Shown piece by piece: positions 38,701-53,700 of a DNA stretch of 64,000 nucleotides. The DNA is from Carettochelys insculpta (Eukaryota > Chordata > Testudines > Carettochelyidae). Where the stretch lies: positions 14,068,010-14,132,009 of the forward strand of contig NC_134144.1 of the NCBI RefSeq assembly GCF_033958435.1. Direction: 5' to 3'. Positions within the stretch are counted from its first letter, which is position 1, and each line of letters opens with the position of its first letter. The notes under the pieces are model-generated. The model was not told the origin of the DNA, searched no databases, and was given only the letters and a program-made list of their open reading frames with translations. The position numbers and the translations under genes are program-made.

Positions 38701-41700
38701 TTGTACAGTGCCAAATAAAAAGGGGCTGAACACTGACTGCAGCCATGAGGCACTACTGTAATATGAAGAAATAAAGTTATAATAAGGTGGTTCCCGTAGG
38801 TATATACCTTCTCTGCCTGCTCCCACTGTGGCTCTTAACAAAGCTGGCTATGGGATCAGTTTGCATGTGTACAGCCTGCTTGCCTGCCATAACAAGAGAC
38901 TTTACTGCCATAACTATGGATGTCAGTGGAGTTATGCCCAAGAAAAAAATTGTCCCACTATCTGTATTCATAGTCTTGCTATGGCTTTTCCCATAACTAA
39001 AGTGGAAGAAAAATATTTAATTAGCAGTGTTTGTCCATGCTATGTATTTAGCACACGGCTAATACTTGATTTTGTTACCTGGATCATTTTGGTGTGAATA
39101 CCTTGTCCCATTTCAATTCCACCATGAGTGAGAAGCACCGAGCCATCTGTATAGATATGAACCAGAGCAGCAGCCTGAAGGAGAAGAATATAAATGGACT
39201 ACGGAGCATTGTTATTTCCCTAGGATTTAATGGGAAAAAGGTCTGCATTTAATATGAGGCAATGCACCAAAAGTAGAAGGGATGGTGCCTTGAAGTGCAC
39301 TGTGGTTTCAGATGCTATAAACCGATCTGCTAAGACAGGATCATGGGCGGCACTTGGAATTCCCACATCGGTCTCTACCTTAAACTTCAAATGAAGGGAC
39401 ATCAGTTGATGGTGGTTTGTTTCTTATGATGTTAAAAACACAAGGAAAAAACCTGAACTGCCTAGTCTAGTCATTTTTTTAAAAAAATCACATTTTTGCA
39501 TACCCGTTAGATGCCTATTTTATATGGCAGTCCCCTACCTAGAATGCCCTCCTGTGGCAGCCTGCCACATATCAAGCCCTTTTTTCTCAGTTTCCTCTCA
39601 GACCAGCCATAAAAAGAAGAGTCTCTCTCACTGTCAATTTCCCACATCTGGGCATGTAAAGCCACTCATGGCATACCTGTTCACCTAACTTCCATAGTAA
39701 AATATATCAAAGTAAGAGATTTTCCATTCTCCCTTCTAAATCATCCATATGAGTCCACCAGCACTTGGTTCTCAGTTCCTTTCTGTCCCTTTTCCAGAGC
39801 TCCACACTCCCAGCCTTCTACCTGACAGTGACCAATCTCATGATTCTTCTACCCAACACCCAGTCCAATGATTCAGCCCTTTTCCGGTTTCCCAGTACTG
39901 GCTCTATGGTTCAGGAAGGTCTGCAGGCCAACTCTGTTGGTCTACTAGCTTTTAGCCCTTTTCAGTCTCTTGGGACTAGCTCCTCTACTTGTCTCCTCGC
40001 AATTCCTTCCTATTTCCAGGCAAGGACTGGAGATCTTTCTGATCTCTGCAGTGTCCTTGTCTCTCCATTTCTCTGTCTCTGACTTGCCAGATCTCCAACT
40101 CACCTGGTCTTCACGCCTCTAGTGCTGATGTGCTTTGTGCAGCCTAAATGGGGATAACCTTCCTGGCCTCTTAAAGGGCTCATGTCACCCTTTGATGGGT
40201 ATTTATATACAAGCATGGCTCAAAATTCTGTTTTTTCTTGTTCAAGGTTTCAAATCTCCAGATTTCTTGGGGAGCCATGAACTAGATAGACTGACAGTAC
40301 TAGACAAGCCAGTTGGGTCCAGAATGGGACTTCTCCCCAACCCTCGCAACTCAGGCATAAGTTACATCACAGTTTACAAATGACCCTGTGAGCTGAGGAG
40401 AGACTGTAAACTGGGTGGGACATTTTGTTACCCTGTGGATTGATTGATTTTATCAGTGTATAGAAGATGCTTATCGATCAAATATGGAACACTTCCCCAA
40501 CATTAAATATACCACACAAGTCATCAATATGAATTAAATAACCTACTCCATCTCTCCCTTCCCTTTTGCCCAAAGTTCAACAGACGTGGGTTCAGAGGGG
40601 GAGGTGAGAACCCTTTGAAGGCAATGTCCTACCTTCATTACCCAAAAGCTTAAATCGAGGCACTGTTAGTAAGGAGTACTTCAGCTATTCTTCCCCATGT
40701 AGCATATTACACAGAAGCTAGCCATGGCCTAAACTACATGGGCTTTACAGACCAATATTAAGCTAATGCAACCTCTGGATAACAGGTGTTAGGATGCGGA
40801 CAAGAGTTAATCTGGGATTAAAGTTACTATATATTTCTGTGAACTAAATCAGGTAAAATCTAGCCTTCCAGGAGTGAAAAACTTCTCCCTTTGTGTTAGT
40901 GAGCATTTTTAGAGCTGCTTGAAAGTCAACTGACCTGACTTAGAAAACTTGAGGTGAGGCCAAAAGGAAACTTCATGGGAATAATGGCAATCCCCTTCTT
41001 TTTCCAATAATTTAGCTTGTTAAATTCTTCTACAGCCATTTTCCTGCTGTAGTATGCAGACTTCTCCATACATTTATTCCAACACCTTACTAGGTTCTCT
41101 GGATCAAGTTCTTGAATGTAGCATATCTGTTCAGTTTCTTTGTACATGTTTATTTCCCTAACCTGAAAAAGGAAAATTAGCCCAAATCATACCATTTTCA
41201 TAAAACAGACTACTACTTGTGGGATTAGCAGTCAAATAGTAAGCAAAATGAATTATTAAGTATTTTCATGATTAATTATGTCAAATTGGTACAGCATGAC
41301 AGTGAGACCATATTAATCATTTTAAAAATCAGTCAAAGTCTGAGCAGAAAATACTTTTTCCTCTCAGCACAAATTTCACCCAGAAACTAATAAACCACAA
41401 CATGTTGTTTTGTTACTTAGTTACTCTCATCTTTCAAACATTTTAGTCATTTAATCAGGAAACAGAGAAATTATCAAGCAACTCAGGAGATAAGTCACAA
41501 AAACAGATAATTAATATCAACAAACAATTTGTAGTCAACTCAGGAGTTGAAAATGATTAGTTCCAACTAGTCAGTTAATCCAGGAGTTTTTTCATGTTTC
41601 ATTGTGTGGGTCACCTTTTAACAAAGGTCATACAGTACAAAAGAGTAAAGTAAAATAGGCTACTTCATTTCAATGCCAATAATACGCTTTCCTTACCTTT

Positions 41701-44700
41701 TCTGGTGATAAGCCACTTTTAGCTGCAATGCCCATTATCCAGGATTCTATAACCAGTCCTGACTGTGGGAAACCAAATCCTCGGAATGCTGTGTTGGATG
41801 GCAAGTTTGTCTTGCAAGCACAACCGCAGCACCGCAGGTTGGGAATCTTGTAAGCATTATCCATTTTTAATAAGGCTACTTCTACTACCTTAAGTATGGG
41901 AACATGTACAGCTATACATCAAAACAGCTCTTTCCTTAAAATTACATTCACATTTAAACAAGCAAATCTTCCTCCTATCAGAGAAAGGACTTGGACTTGA
42001 GACAATTCAGACAATACAAGTATTTGAAGATTTTTTTTAAATAAATGCTTCTATAAATCCCATGTAACAAAAATATTCTACACACATACATCTATATTTC
42101 CTAAACAGCACAATCTTGCATTTCAAATAGTTTTATTACCAAATGCAAGGGATGTAGTAGACACAATAGCTGTAGATTCATAACTAGTGCGCTATGATAA
42201 CAGCTTCATAGTTAAGACTGAAAATTATAGCAATTATTACATTATAAGCCTAATTTTGGCCCAAGTCAAATATTTACAAAAATTCATATTGATCTAAAAT
42301 CTGTATGTAAGATATGAGCCTGAAGCAAAAGTTTTCTACATATTTTGAAATGAACTGGACAAAGAGCTCCAAGCATGCTCAGAGTAAAGGTTCATTTCTC
42401 AACGAATCCATCACTACAATGTCTAACTTTGTTTTTTGTTTTCATATTTGTTTATTTTTCTACAAATCTGAAAACAAAAAACAAACCCCAGAAGAGAGAA
42501 AAACCTTTGTTTAATGGATTGTCCAGGCTGGGTTCTAATGGCCAGCACCAAAATTTGGTTGATTACACACTACATGTTGAACCTCTCTAGTCCAGCAACA
42601 CCAGGACCTGATCAGTGCTGAACAAGAGAATTTGCCAAACCATGGGAGGTCAATTTGTCTAGCACTGTTATCAACACTGCCACTTGTTACTGGGCTCTGA
42701 GAAGACATTTAAGGCTAAATTAGAGCTAAATAACAGCACAGAACAGTGAAAGACAGGACCGATGGCTGGAAACAAACTTTATGGGACCACAGGTCATCCA
42801 GCTAACTCAAAGGGACACTGAGCTAAGTCAAGAGAGGTTCTCTTACAGGGGTCTTTTCCAACATCTGCTCAGAATCCCCACAAGTACATGATAATCCTAC
42901 AAGTAGTGAGCATGGGAACCTGGCATGCCACAATATCTCCAGTGACTAGAAAATCCACACCTTCAAAAAATCCTTACCAGAATAGAGTCATCAGGAGTGC
43001 ATCCTCCATTAATATAATACTTGGCATCTGCAGCCATGATCCTACCATCATTCGTGAAGCCAACCTAAAATGGATTAATATAGATTTCCTACACTTGTTC
43101 ATTCCTTAAACAACTCTTTACTTTTATCCTTCACGCAGTGCAGAAAGCATAAATACAAACTTCCACATTGTCTCTTTTTTTTTCCCCAGTACCAAGGTTG
43201 AGAAGGGCTGAATTCTTGCTCATTTTGTCTTTTTGTTTGTTAAGAAAATACCTATACTGCCAGCCATCTCCAGTCCAGGCAGCCCCTTCCTATTTGCTAC
43301 TCACTGAGCATAGCTGAATTGTACCATGAGAAATTTAGAGAGAGGCATTGGATTTGCAACCTGGTCAGGTGCCTGTTCCCTCCATGGGGTTGGCCTTCAT
43401 AGTGTTTCATTTGAAAGTAGCATCTGCCACTAGGAATTCACTCACCATTTGTAACCCACAACTACAAAAAAAAGGTACATTTTGCAATTAAATGTCAATT
43501 ACAGAATTAAGGCTACATTGTGCCACTCATTAAATAAAAGTGTTGAAACATGGGGGGAAATTGCTTGCTAAGCAATAGGCTTTGCAAACTCCCAGTTATA
43601 ATCTGCTTCTGTCCAGTATATACCACGTTTTTTCGTCCTACAATGTGCATCTCAAAGGAATGAGATACTTCTGGGAAGCTCAATATCTTCCTATGCATTC
43701 CTCTGGAAATAGCTAATTAGTACACTGTGAAAAATCAGTAAATGATAATATTTAAAGTGAAGTTCTATTCTGAGAAGTGAATGTAAAAATAAGGTGGGGC
43801 ACCTTCTCATTCAGCAGATCTGCAGCTTTGTTCTTGCTTCAGGCAAGCCACAGAATATACTCTAAGAACCCACTCACTTTACTGACAAAAAGCCCTGTAA
43901 CTCACCTGTGCTGCAACTGGTATTCTTCAAGCTGTGTTGCACACGTCTATTCCACGTTAGGAGTAGGCACCCAGTCCATTGTCACTGAAGATTTTTTCCT
44001 AGAAGCACCTGCTAAAGCTGAGCACATGTCCTGTGCATCCTCATATATTCAGTTGATAGCACAGAGGGCAGAGCAGCCCCAACCCATCCCAGTGCCTATT
44101 CATAATGATAATTAAATCCAAAGTAGAGGGGAAGGAGGCAATGTTGTGGAATAGACACTTGCGACAAATCCCAAAGAACAACAGTTATGTGCAGGTAAGC
44201 AACCTTGTTCTTTGAGTGGCTGGCATGTCTACTTCACATTAGTGACTCTCAAGCAGTATTGTACAAATGACAAGCTCTGAATTTATTGAACCAGCAAATG
44301 CAGATAGACTTTCCAAAGCCTGAATCATCTCTGGAGGCTGATGCTATGACATAAAATGCCTGGCAAAAGGGTATCCTGAAGACCAAGTCCTGGCTTTGCT
44401 GATTGCAGCAGCTGCAACATTGTTTAAAAAAAGCTACTGTGGCTTGTAGAATGCTCTGATAGTTTCAAAGATGGTATAGATTTGGCAATGTCATAGGAAT
44501 TCGACATGCAAGAGGTAATCCAGTTGGAAGTCCTCCAAGCTGGAAGACCTAGCCCTCTATCCTTTCTGCATAAAAACAACCAACCAAGATAACGAGTGCA
44601 AGGGGTTAGCTCTGCCCACATAAAAGGTGAAGACGTAGTGAACATTCAGTGTATGACCTCCTTCCTCAGCCTTGTCCAAATATGGCTTGGAAAAGAAAGC

Positions 44701-47700
44701 AGGTCTCGTTGAAATGGGAATCGGAAAACTACTTTCTCAGGAATTTGGGGTGAGGTCTCAGAGAAGCCTTATCCTAACAAGTTATCTAAACGCATGAATT
44801 TTCCCAGCTCTCTTGGCACATACGAAGTCCATGGGAAAAAGCTACCTTAGCTGGTAAACATCAAACTAAAAGTTCAAAGGGCTGATCCATTAGTGCTGAT
44901 GATGCCAAAGTTCAAATTTCAGGGAGAATATGGCTCTTTCAGTCATGCATGAAGTCTGCTTGTTCTTTTAAAAAAATCAGATTGTCACAGAGTTAGAAAA
45001 TACAGACTTGACCTTACACTAGAGGGTGAAAGGCTGATATTACAAGCAGGTACAACAGGTCTAACTCTTTCAGATGAAGCAAATGCCGTAGAACATTACG
45101 AGCCTCGTTCTCTGAAGAGGGTATATTCTGAGATCTACCCAAAACAAGAACCATTTCCATTTGTATTAGTAAAGGATCCTGGTGGACTGTTTCCTGCTGT
45201 TCAGTAAGATGTTCTTGACTGCCAGTGAACAAACCTTTTCCTCACAGCCTAGCCACTCAGCAACCTTGTCATGAGGGCTAGGATGTAAAAAGTGGCCATG
45301 ACTCTAGAATTCAGTGGCCGTAGTCCAGAAGTAGAACCAAAACCAACTGAACTAATAACTTCTGGAGGTCTGAAAACCACTGCTGCCTTGGCCATGCTGG
45401 TGATATTAAGATCATTGTGGCATGGTCTTGTTTCAATCTGAAGAATATCTAGGGAATAAAAGGAACAGGAGGAAACACATACAACAAACATAACTTCCAT
45501 GGGGGAAAAAGGCATCTGTGAGTGACCCTGAGCAGTGACCCTTCATGGAAAAGAACTGATGCCATTTTCTGTTTTGCTTTGTGCTGAATAAATCTAATTG
45601 TGGGTATTCTCCAGCCATAAAAGACCTTTTTCTACTTTGGTTCTCAGAAACTAATAATAGCCTGCTGAGGTGCTCGATCAGGGAGTTCTGAATATCTTGC
45701 AGATGAGAAACTTAGTATTATCTTGTTCTGAATGCAGACATTCTACTGCTTCTTGGCAAAGCTAATCTGGATCCTCCTTGCCTGTTCAGATAGAACATTG
45801 CTGTAATATTTTTGTTACAATGTGCACACGCTTGCTCCTGATTTGAAGTAAAAAGTCTTGATATGCTTGAAAAGTTGTCCTTAGTTCCAGCATATTTATG
45901 CATAATAATAATACTTCATCTGTCTACAGGCCTTATACTTGGACAGCCCCTCAACTGCACGCCCTGATCTAATGAAGACACATCTATGCAAGGCCTTGGA
46001 ACAAATTTTGACATAGAAAGTAGTTAAGGACACAGCAGTTAACAGTAATTGAGATGGAATGCAGCATAATTTCATAAAAGGTAGATTGTGTCAGACCAAC
46101 TTGACCTTCTTTGAAAAGACAGCTGATTTTTCAGACAAAGAAAATGTAATGGATTTAATCTACCTAGATTTCAATAAGACATTTGATACATTTCCATGTG
46201 GATAATCATTACTTAAATTGGAGAAGAGGGGATTAAAGGGAGACTACAATGGGTCACGTTAAAAGGTCCACTGTCAGGCTGGAGGGATCTAACTAGTCGA
46301 GTTCCTCAGGAACTGGTCTTCAGACCAATCTTATTGAAAAATTTTATTACTGACATTGGCACAGAAAAGAGGGAGTGTGATAATAACATTTGTGAGTGAA
46401 ACAAAGTTGGGAGGAACTGCCAATATGGAGGAGTACCAGACTATCATACAAGACGATCTGTATGACAATGTAAACTGAAGTAATAGAAATGGGATGACAT
46501 TCTTAGTGCATAGTGTAAGATAATGCATTCAGGGACTGACAACAAGCTATAAGCTCGGGACAGATCAGTTGGAAGTGACAGAGGAGGAGAAAGACCTGGG
46601 TGTATTCGGTAATCATAAGATGACTATGAGCTGCCAACCTGATACAACCATAACAAAGGCTAATATAGTCCTAGAAAACATCAGTTGAGGTATTTCCAGG
46701 AGAGATGGAAGTGTTAGTACCATTATACAAGGAACTGATGAGACCTTGCCAGGAATACTTGTGCATTTCTGGTCTCTGATGTTAAAGAAAGATTGATTTA
46801 AACTGGAACAGTTGAAAAGAAGTTACTGGGATGATCCAAAGAATAAAAAACCTATACCTTATGAGAGCAGACCCAAAAAGCTCCTATTACTTAGCACAAA
46901 CAAAAGAAGGAAGCAGGAAGATATGACTGTTTTCTATAAGATGTCATGGTAAAAGAGGGAAGGTCCTCTCATGGATCACTATCTGGTAAATAGATAGGAA
47001 ACAAAGGGTAGGAATAAATGCCCAGTTTTCAGAATGGAGAGAAGAAATAGGGCTGTTCCACAGTGTTACTGGGACTAGTACACAAGAGTGGCTGTACTGG
47101 GTCAGAGTAAAGGTCTGTCTAGCCCAGTATCCTACCTTCTGACAGTGGCCAATGCCAGGTGCACCAGAAGGAGTTAAAAGAACAGGTAATTGTCAAGTAA
47201 TTCATCACATCACCCATTCCAGCTTCTGACAAACAGGCTAGGAACAGAATCCCTGCCCATCCTTGCTAACAGTCATTGATAGACTTATCCTGCATGAATT
47301 TATCTAGTTGTTTTTTGAACCCTGTTAAAGTCTGGGCCTTTACAATACCATCTGACAAAGAGTTCGCAGATTGACTGTATGCTGTGTGAAGAAGTACTCT
47401 TCAACAAATTCATAAACGATCTGGAAAAGGGGGTAAAGAGTGAGGTGGCAAAATTTGCAGAAGATGGAAAACTACTCAACATAGTAAGGTCCAAAGCAGA
47501 TTTCAAAGAACGACAAAGGAACCTCACAAAATGGGTGAACGAACAACAAAACGGCAGATGAAATACAATGTTGACAAACACAAAGCAATGCACGATGTAA
47601 AGAATAATTCCAACTATACATACAAAATGATGGGGTCTAAACTAGCTATCATCACTCAAGAAAGATCTTGGAGTCATTGTGGATAGTTCTAAGAAAACAT

Positions 47701-50700
47701 TGGCTTAATGTGCAGCAGCGGTGAAAAAAGCTAAGAAAATGCTGAGAAAGATTAGCAAAAGGATAGGAAATAAGACCAAAAATATCATATTGCCTCCCTA
47801 TAAATCCATCACACATTACTGCATTTTGATGAGACAAACCCAGAGAGAAATCCACCACAAGCTAGGAGAAGTAGGAGCAGTCGGCCAATGGGTGCAGCAG
47901 TGGCAGGGTGGCGGGAAAGAGGAGCAGCACAGCAGTGAGCAGCTGGCAGGGCATCAGCAGCATGATGAGTGGCCAGCAGGGGACAACAAAGAGCAGGGGA
48001 TGGTGAGTGACCAGTGGAGAGTCACTGCTTTACATCCCCTACCCTGGATGTGAGGTGTACCCACCAGAGCTGTCCTGAACACTGGGTCTCCCCTGACCAA
48101 GGGCAGCAACTATAAAGGGTGCAAAGAAAGGCTGGGCATATGAAGGGGATATTTTGGTTGATAGACTTAAACTGGGGAAGAAAAGGACCTTAGCCAACCT
48201 ACTTGGGATTGGACTTTTACTCCTGGTTTTGTCTGTGAACTCTGTTTGTGGTGTGTGTTTTCCCAAATTAATGCCAAATTATTTCCCTCCCCTTTTATTA
48301 AAAGTTTCTTTTCTACACTCAGACTCCGTGCTTCTAATGGGGGAAGCACTGCCTCTCAGAGACACCTGGGGTTGTGCGTGAATTTCCCAGGTTACTATGT
48401 GGGGACTTGAGCCTGTTCTGCGTTGGATGGGTGGAGTGGAACCCTGAGAAATTGAACCTGGCCCTGGTTGCTGCTGGGTCCACCTGGAGGAAGGGTTACA
48501 TTTACAGATTCTGCCTTTTTGTTGTTGCTGATCTGATTTAAGCCAGTGTTGCTTAGCCTAAGAACTGACGAGGCTACTTGAAGTGGGACTTTGCACAAGG
48601 TGGGGTCCATAACTGCTGACAGGAGTCCAGGGAGGTCTATAAAAGTTATTACAGATAATCAGGTCAGAAAGAGGCATTGAACAAAGTACATGTTGTCTTT
48701 AATAGCTGGAAGGTTGGGTTGCAACCAGAGGTACTATTTTTCCTGACTCTGCCTTATTGTGAAAACCTACTAGGTCCTCTGTTTATGCCTGGGGCCTTGC
48801 TGTGCACAGGTTCAAATTTGCACAGAGAAATTTGTTGGGCCAATAACCGTTTCTGCCTTTCAGTTTCCAGAGAGAGAAAGAAAGGGACAAATTATGGGAG
48901 GAAGACAACATGGAAGAAGTAGAAAGAGATGAAAGCAGAGTTCAGGTTGGTTAGTGAATCTTACCTCTGAATTTCCTGACTAGCAATCTCAAATTTAGAC
49001 TGAATTAATAGAGCTGCTTACATTAATACACCAACAAGTTCAAAACTACCTAATAGCAAGGGTAAGATTTTGGGGGCCTCAGATTCCATTGCTTTCAGAA
49101 ATCTCTATAATACTTCAGATTCAGCCCTGTGCCCTGAGGCAGTACAGCTAAAGCTGTCAGACAGCAGAGGCCCTTGAACTCCGAGCTACACATGGTGAGG
49201 GGGGAACCTGGAGCTCCTAGCCAATATCCCCAGAACTCCCAGCTGCCGTGGATGGCTGGGACCCCGGAGCTCCAAAGTGCTGCTTGCGGCAGGGACCCTG
49301 GAGCTCCCAGCCCCTAAAGCTTTTGTGAATTTTTATATTTTGCCCATGACCTTCTCATGACTTTTACTAAAAATAACAATGACAAAATTATGACATAACT
49401 AGTGGTATTGGCAAAATTCCATACACGTAAAGTGGACTGATGGTTTGAATGCAGCATTTTTCTCCTACTTACTTTATATTTGCAAATGAGAGGGTGTCGC
49501 CCTCCTGTGATTAACATATCATCTCCACGGTCCAGGATAAAACGAACTGCATGACCAGTTCTAAATTAAAAAGGAAAAAAGGGTGAGGGGGCAGAGTTAG
49601 GCTTCAAACAAAGTTACAGATGCTACTAAAAGGATGGCTATTTTCCTAGATTACAAATATAGCACAGCACAATGGATGTGTTTAAATTTAAGCATTGATT
49701 TAAGTGCTTTGGTGAACAGGAATGGATTTAAGAAAATGCTTAATCTTAATAGGAATAATTGTGCCTAAAGTATGTACTGCTTATGTGCTTTGCTGGGTCC
49801 AGACCCATGATAGAATCTTATTTTTCAAAAGGGGAAAACAATGAGTTAACTAAGTGCAACTTTCTTATACAGTCACTTATTTTGGTTTTAAGAATGCCTT
49901 ACATCAATTTAGCCAAAGACAGCAAGAAATCAATCTAGGTTAAATCAATACTACCCTCTCAAAATCAAAATGAGAAAGTTGTACTGAGTTAACTAAATCA
50001 ATTTTGAAAGTCATCTAGCAAAGACATATAATCCTAGTGTGTGAACAAGGTCCCTATCTGACACGTAGGTAACTCCCCATAACCTGGTCAAGAGTATTGA
50101 GAGCATTTCTGGCATATACCAGTCTCAGCTCTGTTTAAATTGTGTCACTTCAGCCCATCTTATAACCTTTTAAGGGAAAAAAGGCTAATAAAACTCACTA
50201 AGAGTCGAGCTTTTAGGACTTGTTGGCTGGGTCTACACTTGCCCCCAACTTCGAAGGGGGCATGGTAATCAGGCAATGGGAGATTACTAGTGAAGTGCTG
50301 CAGTGAATATGTAGCACTTCATTAGGCTAATTCTCCCCTGCGGCAACTTCGAAGTGTCAAACTTCGAAGTGCTGGCATGCGTGTAGCTGCGGGTACTTCA
50401 AAATGCCCACACTACTTCGAAGCGCTTTTACTCCTCAAATTTTTGTTGAGTAAAGGCACTTCAAAGTAGTGCAGGCACCTCAAAGTGTCCACAGCTACAC
50501 ACGTGCCGGCACTTCAAAATTGCCGCAGAGGAGAATAAGCCTAATGAAGTGCTACATATTCACTGCAGCACTTCATTAGTAATCTCCCATTGCCTGATTA
50601 CCATGCCCCCTTCGAAGTTGGGGGCAAGTGTAGACCCAGCCAACAAGTCCTGGGATGGGAACAGACCTTGTGGGTAACTCCTTTTTCTCGTACAACAGGA

Positions 50701-53700
50701 AGCCACACTTACTTGTTTGCTGCCACTGCAGCAACAGATGCCAACAAACCAGCTTTCCCTATTTTCCCACCGAAAGCTCCACCGATTCTTTTCACATGGC
50801 ACATGATCCTATTGGCTGGAACCCCTAAACATGAGGCCACCATTTCCTGTAAAGTCAATATCCCTTTTTTATACTGTTGAAATTTGAAAGGGACCCTGTC
50901 AGACAAAATCTGGAACAACTTCATATTTTGGAAAAAAAAAAGTCTATAGAAAGATCCAATATATACTTTCATGACTATTCCTCTAATTCCAATGGAAACA
51001 TTTATTTTTCAATAGTTAAATACCCCTACAAACAGTATTTGCACCCAAAATAAGAACCTGAAAATGAAACTAGCTATAGATAATTGTCTAAGCTGAGTGA
51101 AATGCAAAAAGTAACCAAAATCCATAATGAGGACATTAGATTTTTAAAATGTTTGGTTTCAATAATTTAAGGCAGGGGTAGGAAGCCTTTTTTTGGGTTC
51201 CAGGGTCACTGACCCATGGAAAAGTCAGTTGGGGGCCACATACAATTGAAAAGCAAAAACAAAATGCACAAACCCCTCACTGATGCGGTCCCTGACTGAG
51301 ACAACTCACTACCCTCATGTGTTCAGTGAGTGGGAGGAAGGCTGCTGGGGAGCAGGTGTGGGAGTCTGGGAAGGAAGGAGGATGCAGGAACAGGCTGAGG
51401 TGGATGTTTGACATCTGGGAGGGAGGGTTCCAGAACAGGGCTGAGGTTGGGGGATCTGGATGGGAGGTAAGGTGCAGCAGTGGGTGGGTATGGTTCAGGA
51501 GCAGGCTAAAGGTGAGGGGTCTGTTCAGGAGGGAGGGTGCAAGGTAGGCATGGCCAGAGGGGGTCTGGGCAAGAAGGGGTGCAGGTGCAGGGTAGGGATG
51601 GGGAGCTTTTATCTTCATGTGCCACTGCCACCACCACTAACCCTCCCCTGTGTGGAGGAACAGGCAGCAAGGTGAAAAGTGCTCTGGAGATGCTTTTCTC
51701 TTGGCTCACAGGCACATACACACCCACCCTACTGCTCTCATTGGTCAGAATTCCAGCCAATCAGTGCAGGGGGCAGCATCTAGGAAATACTGTGTTGCCA
51801 TTCCTCCAGCCAGGGGAGGAGGATTGGCAGCAGCAGAGGCAGAAGCACAGGCAGCTCAGCAGTGGCAGTAGAGCTGTTTCCTGCCCCCACCAGGCACAGC
51901 CTATGGTCTGAATCCGGCCCTGGTTTCCCTCATCCAGCCCACGAGACTCGGGGCTCCCCACATTCCACGCTGCTGTGGGTTGGATGCTGCGCATGGGAGT
52001 CCTAAGCCTCAGGGTCTACATCCAGGCAAGCCACAGTCTGGGGATTCTCCACCCCTAATCTAAGGCTTTAGCAGTCCCAGATAAATAAATGCATTTGTTT
52101 CCAATATGTGTCTAATTGACAATGTCCTGCATTTACAAAACACAGCCAAGAAAGAATGCAGATTTTTGTTACTGGTAATATAAAAGTAGCACACATAGAA
52201 AATAGGAACAATGGGCAAAAAGCACGAATACAAAATCTCAGTATTTTGTTCAAAATGCATTCTATGTTATAAGCCACACAGGTAGTGAAGAAGAGGTAAT
52301 CTGGTATAGTAGATCTTAGCTCAGACCTGGAGAAGAGCTCTGTGGAGCCTGAAATCTTGTCTCTTTCACCAGCAGAAGTTAGTCCAATAAAGGATATCTC
52401 ACCAACCTCCTCTTCCTCATGTTAGGAGGTAGTCTCAGAGGGGTAGCTGGGTTAGGCTGTAGCTTCACAAATAACAAGCAGTCCTGTAGCCCTTTAGAGA
52501 CTAACAAACACATTAGCTCATGAGCTTGTTAGTCTTTAAGTTGCTGAATGATTGCTTGTTATTCATGTTAGGTGCTGAGAGTATGCCCTTTATATTTCTG
52601 ACACTACACAGTTGTCACTATCTCAGCTTATACACATCCAAAGCACCGCAGTAGATGGGAGTGGACCATATTCAGAACTTCATAGGGAAACCGCTATACC
52701 TTAGGATCATGTACTGGATCACAGACTACATTAAGAGGGGGCTTTTACTCACCTATCACCTTGGTAGCAGAGAGATCAGTGCACACAGGTGACGGGACAG
52801 CAGTGCTGAGCTGTCATGCTACAGGGTTAGTGAAGATCAATGGACACTGGATGACCCAAGTCTGTAACTCACATATTCCTACTGTATCCAAACTGCTTAA
52901 GATGGATTTTCAAACCACACACAAACAGCTCTACTGTCAAGTCTTAAAGAATCGCCTAAAAAGGCTTTCCATTACCTGGATAAGTGCTGGATGCTGGGTT
53001 GACACATATACATCTAATTCTTTATCCTCTCCTTTCGGCACAACAAGCACACTCTGAGTCTCCATGTAAAAATGTTCCTGTCCCCCAATGTGGATCTCCC
53101 CTGTTCCAAAGATAAAGATGTTAGCATTGGTGATGGGCTGCGGGATTCAAAGGGGAGGAATAAGAAGACTCGGACAAATATGCACATCACACAAAATGTG
53201 ACATTCAACATACGTGATCAACACAGCTGCTGGTGCTACTACTGTTAAAAATAAAAGTAGGAGCCAAAATGTAAACTGGCCCTGTCTCGTTGACTTCAAC
53301 AGAACTGTGCCAATTTACATCATCAATTAACGCGACACATATTGCCAAAATCAAGCTAACGTAGCTTGAGTCTGGAATGTGAGAAGCTCAAGAATGGTGA
53401 CAGGCTCCTGAACCAGCTTGTGTGAATCATATCAGATACAGAACACAATACTTTTTCTGTGGAAGGGAAGTACTATTTGTGGTTGTTCAGGCTCAGCTCC
53501 AAACAGGCCATGTGTGATGCTGGGGAAGAAAGAGAAGGAGCAGCAGTTGAAAGGAACAGACTAACAGAAGGGTAAAATCCAATCTAAGTTCTAGTCTCTG
53601 AAAGTCTGTCTCAAGACATTCTGATGATGATCTTTTTTTTTTTTTTGCACAGATCCGTGTGGTTAGTGTTAGACTTCACACTGGCAGAAGTCCTCATAAA

